Positions 10,340 to 19,757 are shown, counted from the first letter of the stretch. The stretch is 64,000 bases of DNA from Spartobacteria bacterium (GCA_003169975.1 PNAA01000007.1:1-64000); one strand, 5' to 3'. The notes: a model not told the origin generated them from the letters alone. Numbers and translations: made by a program.

Positions 10340-10365
10340 GCAAGATTGGATGATCAAATGCCAAT
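10340..10365 (+). promoter_or_regulatory. Island operator (variant) of the ABC exporter operon
   Basis: GCAAGATTGG at the left and CCAA instead of GCAA at the right, in the same 26-base register. It ends 58 bp before the permease ATG at 10424, the same distance as in the hsp20 and CBS units, which is why I include it despite the mismatch. Confidence 0.35.
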
Positions 10366-10423
10366 CCGCAGCTAGCGAATCCGCTGGTTGGATTTAGAAT
10401 CCCTCCGGCAAACGCACGAAGAG

Positions 10424-11581
10424 ATGAATTTTATCGCCTTGAAAATGTTGCTCGGCGATCGAGCGAAATACATCGGCATCGTCATTGGCTTGACCTTTGC
10501 CTCGCTCCTCATTACGCAGCAGTCGGCCATTTTTGCGGGGATCATGACGCGCACCTTCAGCTTTTTAAGCGACGTCGGATTGCCGGATATCTGGGTCGTT
10601 GATCCTCAGGTGAAATACATCGACGACATCCGTCCGATGCAGGACACGATGGTTCTGCGCGTGCGCGGCGTGGAAGGGGTTCAGTGGGCGGTGCCGCTCT
10701 ATAAAGGATCGCTCGCGGTGCGTCGCACCGATGGCACCTACCAATCCTGCGTCGTCATCGGTCTGGACGATGAAACACTCATGGGCGGACCGCCGAGCAT
10801 GGTGACCGGGAATCTCTGGAACCTCCGGAAGAGCGGCGGAGTAATCGTGGATGCGGCCGGCGCTGAGGGAAAGCTGGCGCACATTCTGCCCGGCGGAAGG
10901 AGAGTCCCTCTCAAGGTGGGGGATGAAATGGAGATCAACGATAACTGGTCAGTCGTCGTCGGCATCTGCAGGGTCACGCAAACTTTCCAAACGAATCCGG
11001 TCCTTTATACGACCTACTCCTCGGCCACATCCTTCGCGCCCTCCCAGCGTTTGCTTTTGTCGTTTGTCACCGTCAAAGCAAAGCCCGGTCAGGATTTGCA
11101 TGCTTTGTGTCAGCGCATTGAGCGCGCCACGGCGATGAGAGCCTACACGCGCGACGACTTCAAAATGGTGACCTTTCTCTACTATCTGAAATATACCGGC
11201 ATGCCGGTAAACTTCCTGACCGCGGTCGTCTTGGGATTCCTGGTGGGAGTCGCGATCTCGGGCCAGACCTTTTATAACTTCACCCTCGATAACCTGCGTT
11301 ATTTCGGAACGCTCAAGGCAATGGGCGCGAAGAACGGGATGCTTCTGCGGATGATCCTTCTGCAAGCACTGGTGGTGGGGGGTGTTGGTTACGGCCTGGG
11401 GGTTGGCGCGGCCTCAGCGTGGGGCATGTTGGTCAGCGGGCGCACGCAACTGGCTTTCCGCTTGCCCTGGCACTTGCTGGTCGTTAGCGCAGTAGCAGTG
11501 CTGGTCATTTGTTTGAGTTCCGCGGCTTTAAGTATTCGCAAGGTTATGAAGCTGGAGCCCGCAGTGGTCTTCCGCAGCTAG
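10424..11581 (+). CDS. ABC transporter permease, FtsX/DevC-like
   Basis: A 385-residue inner-membrane permease: one N-terminal helix (about 20-45), a large periplasmic domain (about 50-260) and three C-terminal helices (NFLTAVVLGFLVGVAISGQT, LLRMILLQALVVGGVGYG, LLVVSAVAVLVICLSSAALS). This is the MacB/DevC-type FtsX topology used with a HlyD adaptor for export across two membranes. The cytoplasmic coupling sequence LRYFGTLKAMGAKNGM is typical. I choose ATG 10424 (MNFIALKML), with GAAGAG just upstream. First gene of permease, ATPase, adaptor; the substrate is unknown. Confidence 0.88.
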   Translation: MNFIALKMLLGDRAKYIGIVIGLTFASLLITQQSAIFAGIMTRTFSFLSDVGLPDIWVVDPQVKYIDDIRPMQDTMVLRVRGVEGVQWAVPLYKGSLAVRRTDGTYQSCVVIGLDDETLMGGPPSMVTGNLWNLRKSGGVIVDAAGAEGKLAHILPGGRRVPLKVGDEMEINDNWSVVVGICRVTQTFQTNPVLYTTYSSATSFAPSQRLLLSFVTVKAKPGQDLHALCQRIERATAMRAYTRDDFKMVTFLYYLKYTGMPVNFLTAVVLGFLVGVAISGQTFYNFTLDNLRYFGTLKAMGAKNGMLLRMILLQALVVGGVGYGLGVGAASAWGMLVSGRTQLAFRLPWHLLVVSAVAVLVICLSSAALSIRKVMKLEPAVVFRS

Positions 11582-11584
11582 ATT

Positions 11585-12343
11585 ATGAGTGCGAGTAACA
11601 ACGGGACACCAAAGCAAGTCGAGGTTGCCGTGCGCTGTGACGGACTAACCAAGACCTTTGGCACGGGTAACGCCGCGGTAAAGGCCCTTCGCGGCGTGGA
11701 TTTGGAGGTTCGCAATGGTGAGTTACTCATGTTAGTCGGGCCTTCCGGTTGCGGGAAGACGACGCTTATCTCAATTATCGCCGGAGTGCTCCGGCGCGAT
11801 GGCGGAGACTGCACTGTTTTTGCACACGACTACAATGGAATGAGCGAAGACGAGACAACATCATTCCGCGGCGTGAACGTTGGCTTCGTCTTTCAGGCCT
11901 TTAACCTGATTCCCTCATTAACGACGGCGGAGAACGTGGCGACTCCATTGATCATCAACGGCATGAAGCCAGCCGCCGCCGTGTTCCACGCCGGTAAGAT
12001 CCTGGGAGAGGTAGGGTTTGACGACCGCATGATGCGCTCTCTACCGCAGGATCTTTCCGGAGGTCAGCAGCAGCGGGTCGCGATTGCTCGATCACTAATT
12101 CATCAGCCGCGTTTGATCGTTTGCGACGAACCGACCAGCGCCCTCGACGGCGAGACCGGCCACAAGGTCATGGAATTGATGCGACGGTTGGGACGCACGG
12201 AGAACCGGGCACTGGTCGTGGTGACGCACGATTCGCGCATTTTCGAATTCGCCGATCGCATCGCGGAGATGGAAGACGGTCGCATTACGCAGGTGGTCGA
12301 TTCACCCGGCAAATTGAAATTGATGTCGCAGCAAACTGGTTAG
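11585..12343 (+). CDS. ABC transporter ATP-binding protein, DevA/LolD-like
   Basis: A 252-residue ATPase with Walker A GPSGCGKTT, Q-loop FVFQAFNLIPSL, signature LSGGQQQRVAIARSL and Walker B LIVCDEPTSALD, all intact. It energises the permease encoded 3 bp upstream. The MacB/LolD subfamily call rests on the companion genes and the short single-domain length. Confidence 0.93.
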   Translation: MSASNNGTPKQVEVAVRCDGLTKTFGTGNAAVKALRGVDLEVRNGELLMLVGPSGCGKTTLISIIAGVLRRDGGDCTVFAHDYNGMSEDETTSFRGVNVGFVFQAFNLIPSLTTAENVATPLIINGMKPAAAVFHAGKILGEVGFDDRMMRSLPQDLSGGQQQRVAIARSLIHQPRLIVCDEPTSALDGETGHKVMELMRRLGRTENRALVVVTHDSRIFEFADRIAEMEDGRITQVVDSPGKLKLMSQQTG

Positions 12344-12352
12344 GAGAAAATT

Positions 12353-13264
12353 ATGGTTCGCAAATATGTCCTGTCGGCGCTCGCGATCGTGGGGGTAGCT
12401 CTGGGAATTCTCGCCGCCGTTCGGAGTGCCCGCACCCTGGCCCCGACCCCGATGATTTCGGAGCCGCCGGCGCCGCCGTATCAAACCTTTGTTGCCGGCG
12501 CCGGCTTGGTCGAAGCCAGCACAGAAAACATCGCCATCGGAACCCAGATCGCGGGGATTGTTTCCAAAATCTACGTCCAGGTAGGCAGCCAGGTGAAAAC
12601 AGGTCAGCCGCTCTTCACCATCGACGACCGTGCCCAGCGTGCTCTGATCGCCACTGACACCGCCGCGGTCGCTTCAGCCAAAGCTCAAATGGAACAGGCG
12701 GAGTATGAGCTTAGGCTCGGCCAGGGCCTGGTGCAAAAAAAGGTCATTAGTCTGGAGGACCTCCAGACCCGACAGAACACGGCGAGAACGGTCGAAGCGC
12801 AGTTTGTGCAGTCCCAGGCGAATTTGGAGGCGGCCAAGACCGATCTTGATCGGCTCACGGTGCGGGCACCTCTGGATGGTCAGGTTTTGCAACTTAAGAT
12901 TCATCTTGGGGAGTTTGCGCCCACGGGCGTGTTGGCCCAGCCGCTGATTCTGTTCGGCGGCACCGCGCCGATGAACGTGCGCGTGGACGTCGATGAAAAC
13001 GACGCCTGGCGGGTCCGGCAGGAAGCGACCGCGGTCGGTTATCTTCGCGGCAACAAGGCCATCGATGTGCCGCTAAAGTTCGTCCGATTCGAGCCGTATG
13101 TAATTCCGAAGGTCTCACTCACGGGCGAAAGCACTGAGCGTGTGGACACAAGAGTCCTGCAAGCCATCTACAGCTTTGAGCGCGGGAATCTGCCAATCTA
13201 CGTCGGCCAGCAGATGGATGTTTACATCGACGCGCTGGCGCGTCCGTCCGATAATCGAGATTGA
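12353..13264 (+). CDS. HlyD-family periplasmic adaptor of the ABC exporter
   Basis: A 303-residue membrane-fusion protein: an N-terminal helix (about 5-25), then a biotinyl-lipoyl-like half (GTQIAGIVSKIYVQVGSQVK), a coiled-coil hairpin (about 100-165, ALIATDTAAVASAKAQMEQA), the second lipoyl half (VRAPLDGQVLQLKIHLGEF) and a beta-barrel domain. It joins the inner-membrane complex to an outer-membrane channel, which is not encoded nearby. It starts 9 bp after the ATPase gene, so the three genes form one operon. Confidence 0.9.
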   Translation: MVRKYVLSALAIVGVALGILAAVRSARTLAPTPMISEPPAPPYQTFVAGAGLVEASTENIAIGTQIAGIVSKIYVQVGSQVKTGQPLFTIDDRAQRALIATDTAAVASAKAQMEQAEYELRLGQGLVQKKVISLEDLQTRQNTARTVEAQFVQSQANLEAAKTDLDRLTVRAPLDGQVLQLKIHLGEFAPTGVLAQPLILFGGTAPMNVRVDVDENDAWRVRQEATAVGYLRGNKAIDVPLKFVRFEPYVIPKVSLTGESTERVDTRVLQAIYSFERGNLPIYVGQQMDVYIDALARPSDNRD

Positions 13265-13377
13265 ACGGGAGTGCCGCCAAGCCTGGGCTAAAGAACTGCA
13301 TGTCCGGAACGCGATCGCTATTCCTTTGCCGGTTCTTGCGGTTTGAAACGGTGAAGCCTCGATTGCCAAGCACGAGT

Positions 13378-14709
13378 TCAAAGTCCGCTCGGGAATGTTT
13401 CTTCCACTTCGCCCAGCTGCCATTCGGTTGTGCGTTCCAACGGTTCAACGGCGCGCGTGTGATCGAAATGGAGCACGGCATCGAACTGATCGGAGAGCCG
13501 GGCGTGGAAGTAATGACTCTGCAATTCCGTCTCGGGTCGATAGATCACGCCGATGGCGCGCTCGAGATGCTCGTCGCGCAGGTGTGCGGCCAACTGGGCG
13601 TTGTCTCGCAGGTTGAGAAAGAAGCGCGGCGTGTCGACCTCGTGAAAAAGAGCTTCGTAACTGTCGCGATGACCGGGCCGGACCTCCTTGCGCTCAGCCG
13701 GGCTGTCCCAATCCGACGCCGCCGTGACGGTACCGGTGTAAGTGGTGAAGCCGACCGACACCGCCTCCTTTCCAAAACGTTCGCGCACAAGCTGGCCGAG
13801 ATTCAATTCGCCGCGTTCACCCATCTGCGTGGCGCGTGCGTCGCCCAGGTGGGAGTTATGCGCCCAGACTACGATCTTGGCCGGCGCGCCTTGTTTGTCG
13901 AGATACTCGGCGAGCGAGACTAACGACTCCATCATATGAGTGTCGCGCAGGTTCCACGAGGAAACCTCGCGTCGAAACATGTTGCGATAATATTCCTCCG
14001 CGTTCTTGACCACGCGGGCATTTTGTTCCGCGCAGAAATAGGCATCCGCCGCCACCTGGCCGTCGCGCTGGAGATAGTCCATCGCTTTGCGCCGCAGGGC
14101 GACTAGTTCGTCGACAACCGCCTCTTCGCAGGTGGGTGCCAGACCGAAGCCCGCGGCGTAACCATAAGTCTCGATCTCCTTGCCGAAATGCTCGAAGCAA
14201 CTGTAATGATGCCGCGCTCGCTTCGCCGCTTCCGGATCAACCTTTCCGAGATAGGCCAGCACCGCTTCGATCGAGGCGTGGAGGCTGTAGAGATCGAGGC
14301 CGTAAAATCCGCACTTCCGATTCGGAAATGCCTGATTGTCGTTACGCTCGCGCAGCCAGCCGACGAAATCGAGCACATCGGCGTTGCGCCACATCCATTG
14401 CGGGAAGCGCCTGAAGCCGCTGAGCGCGTCCACGCCGTCGACATCGGGGCCTTCGCCGCGAACGAAACGATTGATTCGGTAGGCGTCGGGCCAATCGGCC
14501 TCGACCGCGACCGCGTTGAAGCCGCGCTGGTAAATTAACCGCTTCGTGATGAGCGCGCGTTCCCGATAAAATTCGTGGGTACCGTGACTCGCTTCGCCGA
14601 GTAAGACCAAACGCGCCTCACCGATCATCTCGATGAGCGCGTCATAGTCGTTAGGCGAACCGGCCAGTGGTTCGGCTGCACCGCTGATACAATCGGATAA
14701 CGCGCTCAT
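13378..14709 (-). CDS. Erythromycin esterase family protein
   Basis: 443 residues with the family's conserved segments VLLGEASHGTHEFYRERA (catalytic His and Glu), AVEADWPDAYRINRFVRG, VVWAHNSHLGDARAT and GFTTYTGTVTA. Members include macrolide-hydrolysing EreA/EreB and uncharacterised stress proteins; in Rv2030c of M. tuberculosis this domain is fused to a phosphoribosyltransferase. Here the phosphoribosyltransferase is the upstream neighbour, with stop and start overlapping as ATGA at 14706-14709, so the same two functions are coupled by translation. Substrate unknown; antibiotic resistance is not implied. Confidence 0.85.
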   Translation of the reverse strand: MSALSDCISGAAEPLAGSPNDYDALIEMIGEARLVLLGEASHGTHEFYRERALITKRLIYQRGFNAVAVEADWPDAYRINRFVRGEGPDVDGVDALSGFRRFPQWMWRNADVLDFVGWLRERNDNQAFPNRKCGFYGLDLYSLHASIEAVLAYLGKVDPEAAKRARHHYSCFEHFGKEIETYGYAAGFGLAPTCEEAVVDELVALRRKAMDYLQRDGQVAADAYFCAEQNARVVKNAEEYYRNMFRREVSSWNLRDTHMMESLVSLAEYLDKQGAPAKIVVWAHNSHLGDARATQMGERGELNLGQLVRERFGKEAVSVGFTTYTGTVTAASDWDSPAERKEVRPGHRDSYEALFHEVDTPRFFLNLRDNAQLAAHLRDEHLERAIGVIYRPETELQSHYFHARLSDQFDAVLHFDHTRAVEPLERTTEWQLGEVEETFPSGL

Positions 14710-15365
14710 GCCGCCGCCGGAGTGTCCCGGTGATTCATTTGGCCGAGCAGTTGGTGCACTTCTTCGTCGCTCGTTTGGGAGAAGTCTTCGTACCATTGGC
14801 CGACACCGTAGAACTCCTCCGGCACGATCACCGCCACGACATTGTCGGCGTTCTGGCGCAGGTATTCGTAGGTCGAACGTGCGACCGTTGGCGTGGCCAC
14901 AACGACGCGGCCGGCATTCAACTGCCGCAATGCCGAAATCGCGGCGACCATCGTCGAGCCGGTCGCAATTCCGTCGTCGACAATGATGACGGTTTTGCCC
15001 TCGACTTCCGGCGGCGGCAGATCATCACGATAAGATCGTTCGCGCCGCTTCAGCTCCTGGAATTCCTCGGCGGTGACCGCGTTGATCGTTTCGTCGGAAA
15101 TTTGTAGCGCGTTGATGACGTCGCCGTTGAAGACTCTTACTCCGCCACTGGCGATCGCACCCATCGCCAGTTCCGGATGCCCCGGCAGACCGAGTTTGCG
15201 CACCACGAAAACGTCCAAGGGCGCATTTAACTTCCTCGCCACTTCTGCGCCCACCGGCACGCCGCCACGGGGTAAGGCGAGCACGATCACGTCGGGCTGG
15301 TTCGCGTAAGCGGTCAGTTTTTCGGCGAGAAGCTCGCCGGCTTCTTGGCGGTCGCGGAATTGCAT
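14706..15365 (-). CDS. Phosphoribosyltransferase-domain stress protein
   Basis: 219 residues from ATG 15363-15365 (MQFRDRQEAG). The PRPP-binding loop VIIVDDGIATGSTM is intact, and the amino part has LALPRGGVPVGAEVARKL and FVVRKLGLPGHPELAMGA. Paralogues of this family occur in hypoxia clusters beside dienelactone-type hydrolases and erythromycin esterases, exactly the arrangement here. The nucleobase or other acceptor is unknown. It starts 2 bp after the hydrolase stop. Confidence 0.88.
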   Translation of the reverse strand: MQFRDRQEAGELLAEKLTAYANQPDVIVLALPRGGVPVGAEVARKLNAPLDVFVVRKLGLPGHPELAMGAIASGGVRVFNGDVINALQISDETINAVTAEEFQELKRRERSYRDDLPPPEVEGKTVIIVDDGIATGSTMVAAISALRQLNAGRVVVATPTVARSTYEYLRQNADNVVAVIVPEEFYGVGQWYEDFSQTSDEEVHQLLGQMNHRDTPAAA

Positions 15366-15367
15366 CT

Positions 15368-16084
15368 TCAACTTCGCCCCCTTAAATGTTTGCGAAACCA
15401 TTCTGCGGCCAGGCGCGCCACTTCTTCAAGCGTGCCGGGCTCCTGAAATAAATGCGTGGCGTGCGGAACGACCGCGAGCGATTTCTCACATTGCAGCTGT
15501 TCGTAGGCGCGCTCATTCATCCTCAAGACATCTTCGTCGCGCTCACCCACGATCAAAAGTGTTGGCGCTTTGACGTACGCCAAAGCCTCGCCCGCCAGAT
15601 CTGGCCGCCCGCCGCGAGACACGACCGCGCCAATCGTCGAGGAAAGCGCCGCCGCTGCGCGCAACGCGGCTGCGCCGCCAGTGCTCGCTCCGAAATAACC
15701 AAGTCCCAAATTTCGTGACCGCGGGTCGTCCGCGATTTCCTGAGTAACGAACGCGAGGCGGCGGCTCAACAATCCGATATCGAAGCGCAAATGCCTGTTG
15801 TAAGCATCTTCCAATTCTTCCTCCGGGGTGAGCAGGTCGAAGAGCAGTGTCGCCACGCCCGCATCGCGCAATACTTCGGCGACTGTCTGATTGCGCGGAC
15901 TTTGCCGGCTGCTGCCGCTACCGTGCGCAAACAAAACCAGTCCAGAAGGATTTTCCGGAATCTCGAGATCGCCAGTGAGCGTGACTTCGCCCGCGAGTAT
16001 CTGCAGCGTCACGGGTTCCGTTCCGATCTCCATCTCATCCTCGCGCGGAAGCGGAGCGACGTTCGGGTGATGCGACATTTTCAT
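15368..16084 (-). CDS. Alpha/beta hydrolase, dienelactone-hydrolase-like
   Basis: About 239 residues. The oxyanion region LVLFAHGSGSSRQSPRN, the nucleophile elbow GYFGASTGGAAAL, an Asp candidate in LIVGERDEDV and a His in VPHATHLFQEPG form a normal triad. The start is taken at MKMSHHPN (16084), which leaves 4 bp to the preceding small membrane protein gene. It sits in the operon 16295 to 13378 with the phosphoribosyltransferase and esterase. Confidence 0.82.
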   Translation of the reverse strand: MKMSHHPNVAPLPREDEMEIGTEPVTLQILAGEVTLTGDLEIPENPSGLVLFAHGSGSSRQSPRNQTVAEVLRDAGVATLLFDLLTPEEELEDAYNRHLRFDIGLLSRRLAFVTQEIADDPRSRNLGLGYFGASTGGAAALRAAAALSSTIGAVVSRGGRPDLAGEALAYVKAPTLLIVGERDEDVLRMNERAYEQLQCEKSLAVVPHATHLFQEPGTLEEVARLAAEWFRKHLRGRS

Positions 16085-16088
16085 GTGT

Positions 16089-16295
16089 CTAACGGCGTTG
16101 ATGAGCAGGCCGTATCTGGTCCGCATGTCCCTGGATGGCGTGCACAGTGGAAACGCTCAGCGCACCAAGGGCGATCGCTCCTCCGACAAGGAAGAACACT
16201 TCGTGCACACCAATGCCCAACCCGATGCTTAAACCAAGCAGCAATGCGATGCGAGGCCCATCAAGGTTTCCGTCATCTCTTTTGAATATCTTCAT
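16089..16295 (-). CDS. Small membrane protein, 68 residues
   Basis: MKIFKRDDGNLDGPRIALLL is followed by a long hydrophobic stretch (LGLSIGLGIGVHEVFFLVGG, AIALGAL) and a basic tail. It is probably one or two membrane helices. No family recognised. An ATG seven codons earlier is possible, but the one at 16295 sits 55 bp from the operator at 16351-16376, matching the other units. First gene of the hydrolase, phosphoribosyltransferase, esterase operon. Confidence 0.6.
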   Translation of the reverse strand: MKIFKRDDGNLDGPRIALLLGLSIGLGIGVHEVFFLVGGAIALGALSVSTVHAIQGHADQIRPAHQRR

Positions 16296-16350
16296 AATGA
16301 CTCCTTTTGCTGCCAAGATGGATAGGCTGGACCGATTTGGCTCGCCGCTA

Positions 16351-16376
16351 TTTGCCTTTTACGATGCAAATCTTGC
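16351..16376 (-). promoter_or_regulatory. Island operator of the hydrolase/PRTase/esterase operon
   Basis: On the minus strand: GCAAGATTTGCATCG, then TAAAAGGCAAA; both GCAA blocks are perfect at the standard spacing. It begins 8 bp after the groEL stop codon and ends 55 bp before the ATG at 16295, so the downstream genes have their own promoter rather than depending on groEL read-through. Confidence 0.55.
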
Positions 16377-16383
16377 GTGCCCG

Positions 16384-18009
16384 TCATTCCATTCCGGCCT
16401 CAGAAGGAATGCCGCGACTTTCTTTTGCTTCCGGCACTTCAGTCAGCGTAGCCTCGGTCAGCAATAAGACGCTGGCGACCGAGACGGCGTTCTCCAGCCC
16501 GACGCGAACGACTTTGGTCGGATCGATGATTCCCGTCTCTACAAGATCGACATAGACGCCTTGCGCGGCATCGAACCCAAAATTGCCCTTGCCTTCGCGC
16601 ATTTTGTTGATCACGACGCCGTCGTCCGCCGCGGAATTGATTGCGATTTGGCGCGTGGGAGATTCAAGAGCGCGCTTCAAAATTACCAAGCCCGTTCGCT
16701 CGTCGCCTTCGCACTTTGCCATCTCTTGATCGAGCGCATCGATCGCGCGCAACAATACGAGTCCGCCGCCCGGCACGATGCCTTCGGCAATCGCCGCTTT
16801 TGTCGCGCTAATGGCGTCGTCGAACGCTTCCTTGCGGCTTTTCATTTCCGCTTCCGATGGCGCGCCGACGTGAATGACCGCGACGCCGCCGGCCAGCTTG
16901 GCGAGGCGTTCTTCAAGTTTCTCGCGATCGTAATCGGAAGAGGTCTCCTGGATCTGGCGGCGCAGTTCGTTACAGCGCGCTTCAACCTCCGTTTTCTTCC
17001 CGCGCCCGCCGACGAGGGTGGTGTTATCTTTATCGACCACGACGCGCTTGGCGCCGCCTAACTGATCGAGTTCGATCTTATCGAGCTTTAAACCGAGCTC
17101 TTCCGAAATGACCTGACCGCCAGTCAGAATAGCCATGTCTTGCAGCATGGCTTTGCGGCGATCGCCAAATCCCGGCGCTTTCACCGCCACGCACGAAAGC
17201 ACACCGCGCAATTTGTTGACGACGAGAGTCGCGAGCGGTTCGCCCTCAAAATCCTCCGCCACGAGCAGCAACGCGCGCCCGGCCTTCGCGACCTTTTCCA
17301 ACAAAGGGACGAGATCATTCAAGTGCGCAATCTTTTTTTCGGTCAGCAAGATTAGCGGGTCGTCCAACGCGGCTTCCATCTTCTCGGGGTTGGTCACGAA
17401 ATAGGGCGAGAGGTAACCGCGGTCGAACTGCATTCCTTCGACAACCTCCAGGGTTGTTTCCGTCGTCCGCGCTTCCTCCACCGTGATGGCGCCCTCAGGG
17501 CCCACTTTTTCCATCGCGTCGGCCACCAGTTCACCCATCGCCGCATCGTTGTGCGCCGAGATGGCCGCAATTTGCTGCTTCTCTTTCTTACTAACGACCG
17601 GCCGCGATATCTTCTTGATCGCATTAACCGCGACGAGCAGGCCCCGATCAAGGCCGCGCTTGATATCGACTGCGCTCGCGCCTGCGGTGACATTCCGGAC
17701 ACCTTCGGCAAAAATGGCCTGGGCCAGAATCGTTGATGTACTGGTCCCGTCGCCGACTGCTTCCCCGGTTTTGACCGCGGCCTCCTTGATCATCTGCGCG
17801 CCGAGATTCTCTTCCGGCTTTTCGAGATTGAATTCCTTCGCGATCGTTACGCCGTCGTTGCATACGAGCGGCGTTCCCCATTTCTTCTCGATCAGGACGC
17901 ATTTTGACTTGGGACCAAGCGTGACGCGGACCGCATCCGCCAAGGCCGTGGCGCCGCGAAGAATTTTCTCCCGTGCCTCCGCTCGAAATGAAACTTGTTT
18001 GTGTGCCAT
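16384..18009 (-). CDS. groEL: Chaperonin GroEL, stand-alone paralogue
   Basis: 541 residues with full-length chaperonin signatures: [34 protein letters not shown] (ATP site), [34 protein letters not shown] and [12 protein letters not shown]. The usual GGM-rich C-terminal tail is replaced by [11 protein letters not shown] and no groES is adjacent, both common for secondary stress paralogues. A strong ribosome site, GGAGG, precedes the ATG by 8 bp. It is the last gene of the unit CBS, host-attachment-like, zinc protein, groEL. Confidence 0.95.
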   Translation of the reverse strand: MAHKQVSFRAEAREKILRGATALADAVRVTLGPKSKCVLIEKKWGTPLVCNDGVTIAKEFNLEKPEENLGAQMIKEAAVKTGEAVGDGTSTSTILAQAIFAEGVRNVTAGASAVDIKRGLDRGLLVAVNAIKKISRPVVSKKEKQQIAAISAHNDAAMGELVADAMEKVGPEGAITVEEARTTETTLEVVEGMQFDRGYLSPYFVTNPEKMEAALDDPLILLTEKKIAHLNDLVPLLEKVAKAGRALLLVAEDFEGEPLATLVVNKLRGVLSCVAVKAPGFGDRRKAMLQDMAILTGGQVISEELGLKLDKIELDQLGGAKRVVVDKDNTTLVGGRGKKTEVEARCNELRRQIQETSSDYDREKLEERLAKLAGGVAVIHVGAPSEAEMKSRKEAFDDAISATKAAIAEGIVPGGGLVLLRAIDALDQEMAKCEGDERTGLVILKRALESPTRQIAINSAADDGVVINKMREGKGNFGFDAAQGVYVDLVETGIIDPTKVVRVGLENAVSVASVLLLTEATLTEVPEAKESRGIPSEAGME

Positions 18010-18027
18010 AGGTGTCGCCTCCGTTCG

Positions 18028-18261
18028 TTAGCCGCGGTCGCGCAACCCAGTCTCGCCGCTCTCACGGGCGCAGTGCGCGCAACAAAAGATTGTTTTCCCG
18101 GCTTCCACGCCATGACCGATGATCTTCCCCCCGCACCTATCGCATTCTGGCGCCATGGCGTGGATCGCACATTCGAAGCTGTCGAAGACATGCGGTTTGC
18201 CGTCACGTTTGATCTCGAATGTTTTGTCGTAATCGTTTCCGCAATGTTCGCATTTGGCCAT
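18028..18261 (-). CDS. Small zinc-ribbon-like protein
   Basis: 77 residues with four CxxC-type pairs: CEHCGNDYD, CAIHAMAPECDRCGG and FCCAHCAR, which should bind one or two zinc ions. The phrase FDSFECAIHAMAPEC is typical of small stress-cluster proteins of unknown role. It lies 18 bp upstream of groEL and 4 bp downstream of the host-attachment-like gene, so it is co-transcribed. Confidence 0.75.
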   Translation of the reverse strand: MAKCEHCGNDYDKTFEIKRDGKPHVFDSFECAIHAMAPECDRCGGKIIGHGVEAGKTIFCCAHCARESGETGLRDRG

Positions 18262-18265
18262 GGCA

Positions 18266-18679
18266 TTAGAAGGGTTGAAGTGAGCGAAAATGTTCCCGCA
18301 ATTGTTCGGCGGGCGTTTTGAGCAGGTCGGACTCCAGATGCTCAACGATACGCTCTCGAATGCTGTTCGGTAAGAGCTTAACGATCGAGGCGGAGATCGC
18401 TTTTGGTGCCGCAAGCGACCATCCTTCGCCCGGCATTTGCCTAACGACTTTGGCAATTTCCTCGGCGAGCTGCCGGCAAATGCGGCGGTTCTCTTCGATT
18501 TCGAGTTGCGGCCAATCCGTTAGCGCTGTCGTATGATTTGTATTCGCCCCTCGGTTCGCATTCGGAATCTCAAATGCCTGTACCAGCTTCAGATTCACGC
18601 CGCGCGATGGCGTTTCCTCGGCGCGATACGCTCTCAGGCCGCCACGGTCGACTACGATAATGAGAGAACTCGCAGTCAT
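18266..18679 (-). CDS. Host attachment protein family (baeRF-like)
   Basis: 137 residues from ATG 18677-18679, giving MTASSLIIVVDRGGLRAYRA, then LEIEENRRICRQLAEEIA and FRSLQPF near the end. It matches the plant-associated host attachment family related to the eRF1 domain-1 fold. The start overlaps the stop of the CBS gene as ATGA. Its function is unknown; its place between a CBS sensor and groEL points to stress physiology rather than attachment. Confidence 0.72.
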   Translation of the reverse strand: MTASSLIIVVDRGGLRAYRAEETPSRGVNLKLVQAFEIPNANRGANTNHTTALTDWPQLEIEENRRICRQLAEEIAKVVRQMPGEGWSLAAPKAISASIVKLLPNSIRERIVEHLESDLLKTPAEQLREHFRSLQPF

Positions 18680-19698
18680 ACGTACTCGGAAAGGTCGAGA
18701 GTTTGTTTCGCGCCGAGCCAAATCTCGCGAAGATGAGGTGGAAAAATGGACTGCAGTTTTTCCAGTTCACCGGGCCCGAGATGTCTTGTGAGAAGCCGCG
18801 TGACGGCTTCTGTGAGGCGTTTTGGGTTCACATTTTGATCGGCAGTGAAATTGGCTTTCACCGCATCATAAAACTCTTGCGGCGTTTTGAACTTCACCGG
18901 TGTCGAAGTGGGTTTCCATTCATCGTAATAAAATCCGCGTACGAGCATCGGCAGTTGCGCGCCGAGATGCGCGGCTTCCGACACAGGCAAACGATCCCGC
19001 AATGAGTGCAAAACAGCGCGGAGCCCGTGATACGCCTTGTGATGATCATCCCAATGCAACGCGTCGCTGATTTCTTTCAGCCAGACGTTTGTCTTTTGCA
19101 GTGTTGTTCCGAAAACTCCCGGTGGATGTGTCTCGCTGATTTGGCTGTTCGCTCGCTTGGTTCTCTGGCTTCCTAATGGTTTCGATTCTGCAGCCGGCTT
19201 TTTTCCTTTATCTCGTTTTTGCTGCTGCGCCTCAGTCGGTTGTTCAGATTCAGGCCGATGCGCGCAGATCGCTTTGAGCGTGACGTGAATATCTTGAGCT
19301 CCTGGCTCGGGCGCCTTCGCATCCGGTTGGACTTTGATCGCCAGGTCATTCATCGAAAGAAGGCCGCGCAATTTTCCGGCGGAATCGATCACCGGAAGTC
19401 GCCGCACTTGATTCTGCCGCATGATCTGAAGGGCTTCACGAACGTCCTCCTCCGGCGAACAGGAAAACACCTCTCCCATAATCACCTCGTTCACCGGGAT
19501 CGTCGCCGGATCCCGCCGTCGGCATCCCGCAGCGATGCAGACATCACGGTCGGTAATTATCCCGACCACTTTTCCGCCATCCTCGACCACCGGCAGCATG
19601 CCGCAATCCCGTCTCCACATCGTCTCTGCCACGGCCGCCAAATCGGTTTCCGGCGTGCAGGTCTTTACCTTCTTTGTCATCACCTCTTTTACTTTCAT
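18676..19698 (-). CDS. CBS-pair protein with C-terminal DUF2267
   Basis: 340 residues from MKVKEVMTKK. Two CBS motifs occupy about 1-120 (GMLPVVEDGGKVVGIITDRD; RRLPVIDSAGKLRGLLSMND), then a charged linker, then a DUF2267 domain (DALHWDDHHKAYHGLRAVLH, ERLPVSEAAHLGAQLPMLVR-like, RGFYYDEWKP). CBS pairs bind adenine nucleotides and report energy state; the layout recalls hypoxic response protein 1 (Rv2626c) plus an added domain. First gene of the groEL operon, with its operator at 19758-19783. Confidence 0.85.
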   Translation of the reverse strand: MKVKEVMTKKVKTCTPETDLAAVAETMWRRDCGMLPVVEDGGKVVGIITDRDVCIAAGCRRRDPATIPVNEVIMGEVFSCSPEEDVREALQIMRQNQVRRLPVIDSAGKLRGLLSMNDLAIKVQPDAKAPEPGAQDIHVTLKAICAHRPESEQPTEAQQQKRDKGKKPAAESKPLGSQRTKRANSQISETHPPGVFGTTLQKTNVWLKEISDALHWDDHHKAYHGLRAVLHSLRDRLPVSEAAHLGAQLPMLVRGFYYDEWKPTSTPVKFKTPQEFYDAVKANFTADQNVNPKRLTEAVTRLLTRHLGPGELEKLQSIFPPHLREIWLGAKQTLDLSEYV

Positions 19699-19757
19699 AC
19701 GTCTTTGCCTTTGTGAAGCGATACAAACGCCGGAACCGGCCATCGCGCTCCGCGAAT

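Noticed and set aside
9956-10357. A 133-codon minus-strand frame (WCWVRFSTCSLWDEFKNHLD)
   Set aside because: It overlaps the better supported RDLNQ frame, lacks a ribosome site and has an odd Cys/Trp/Ser composition; probably a shadow of decayed sequence.
14136-14538. Plus-strand open frames across the erythromycin esterase gene
   Set aside because: Antisense shadows without family similarity; the minus-strand esterase has conserved catalytic segments throughout.
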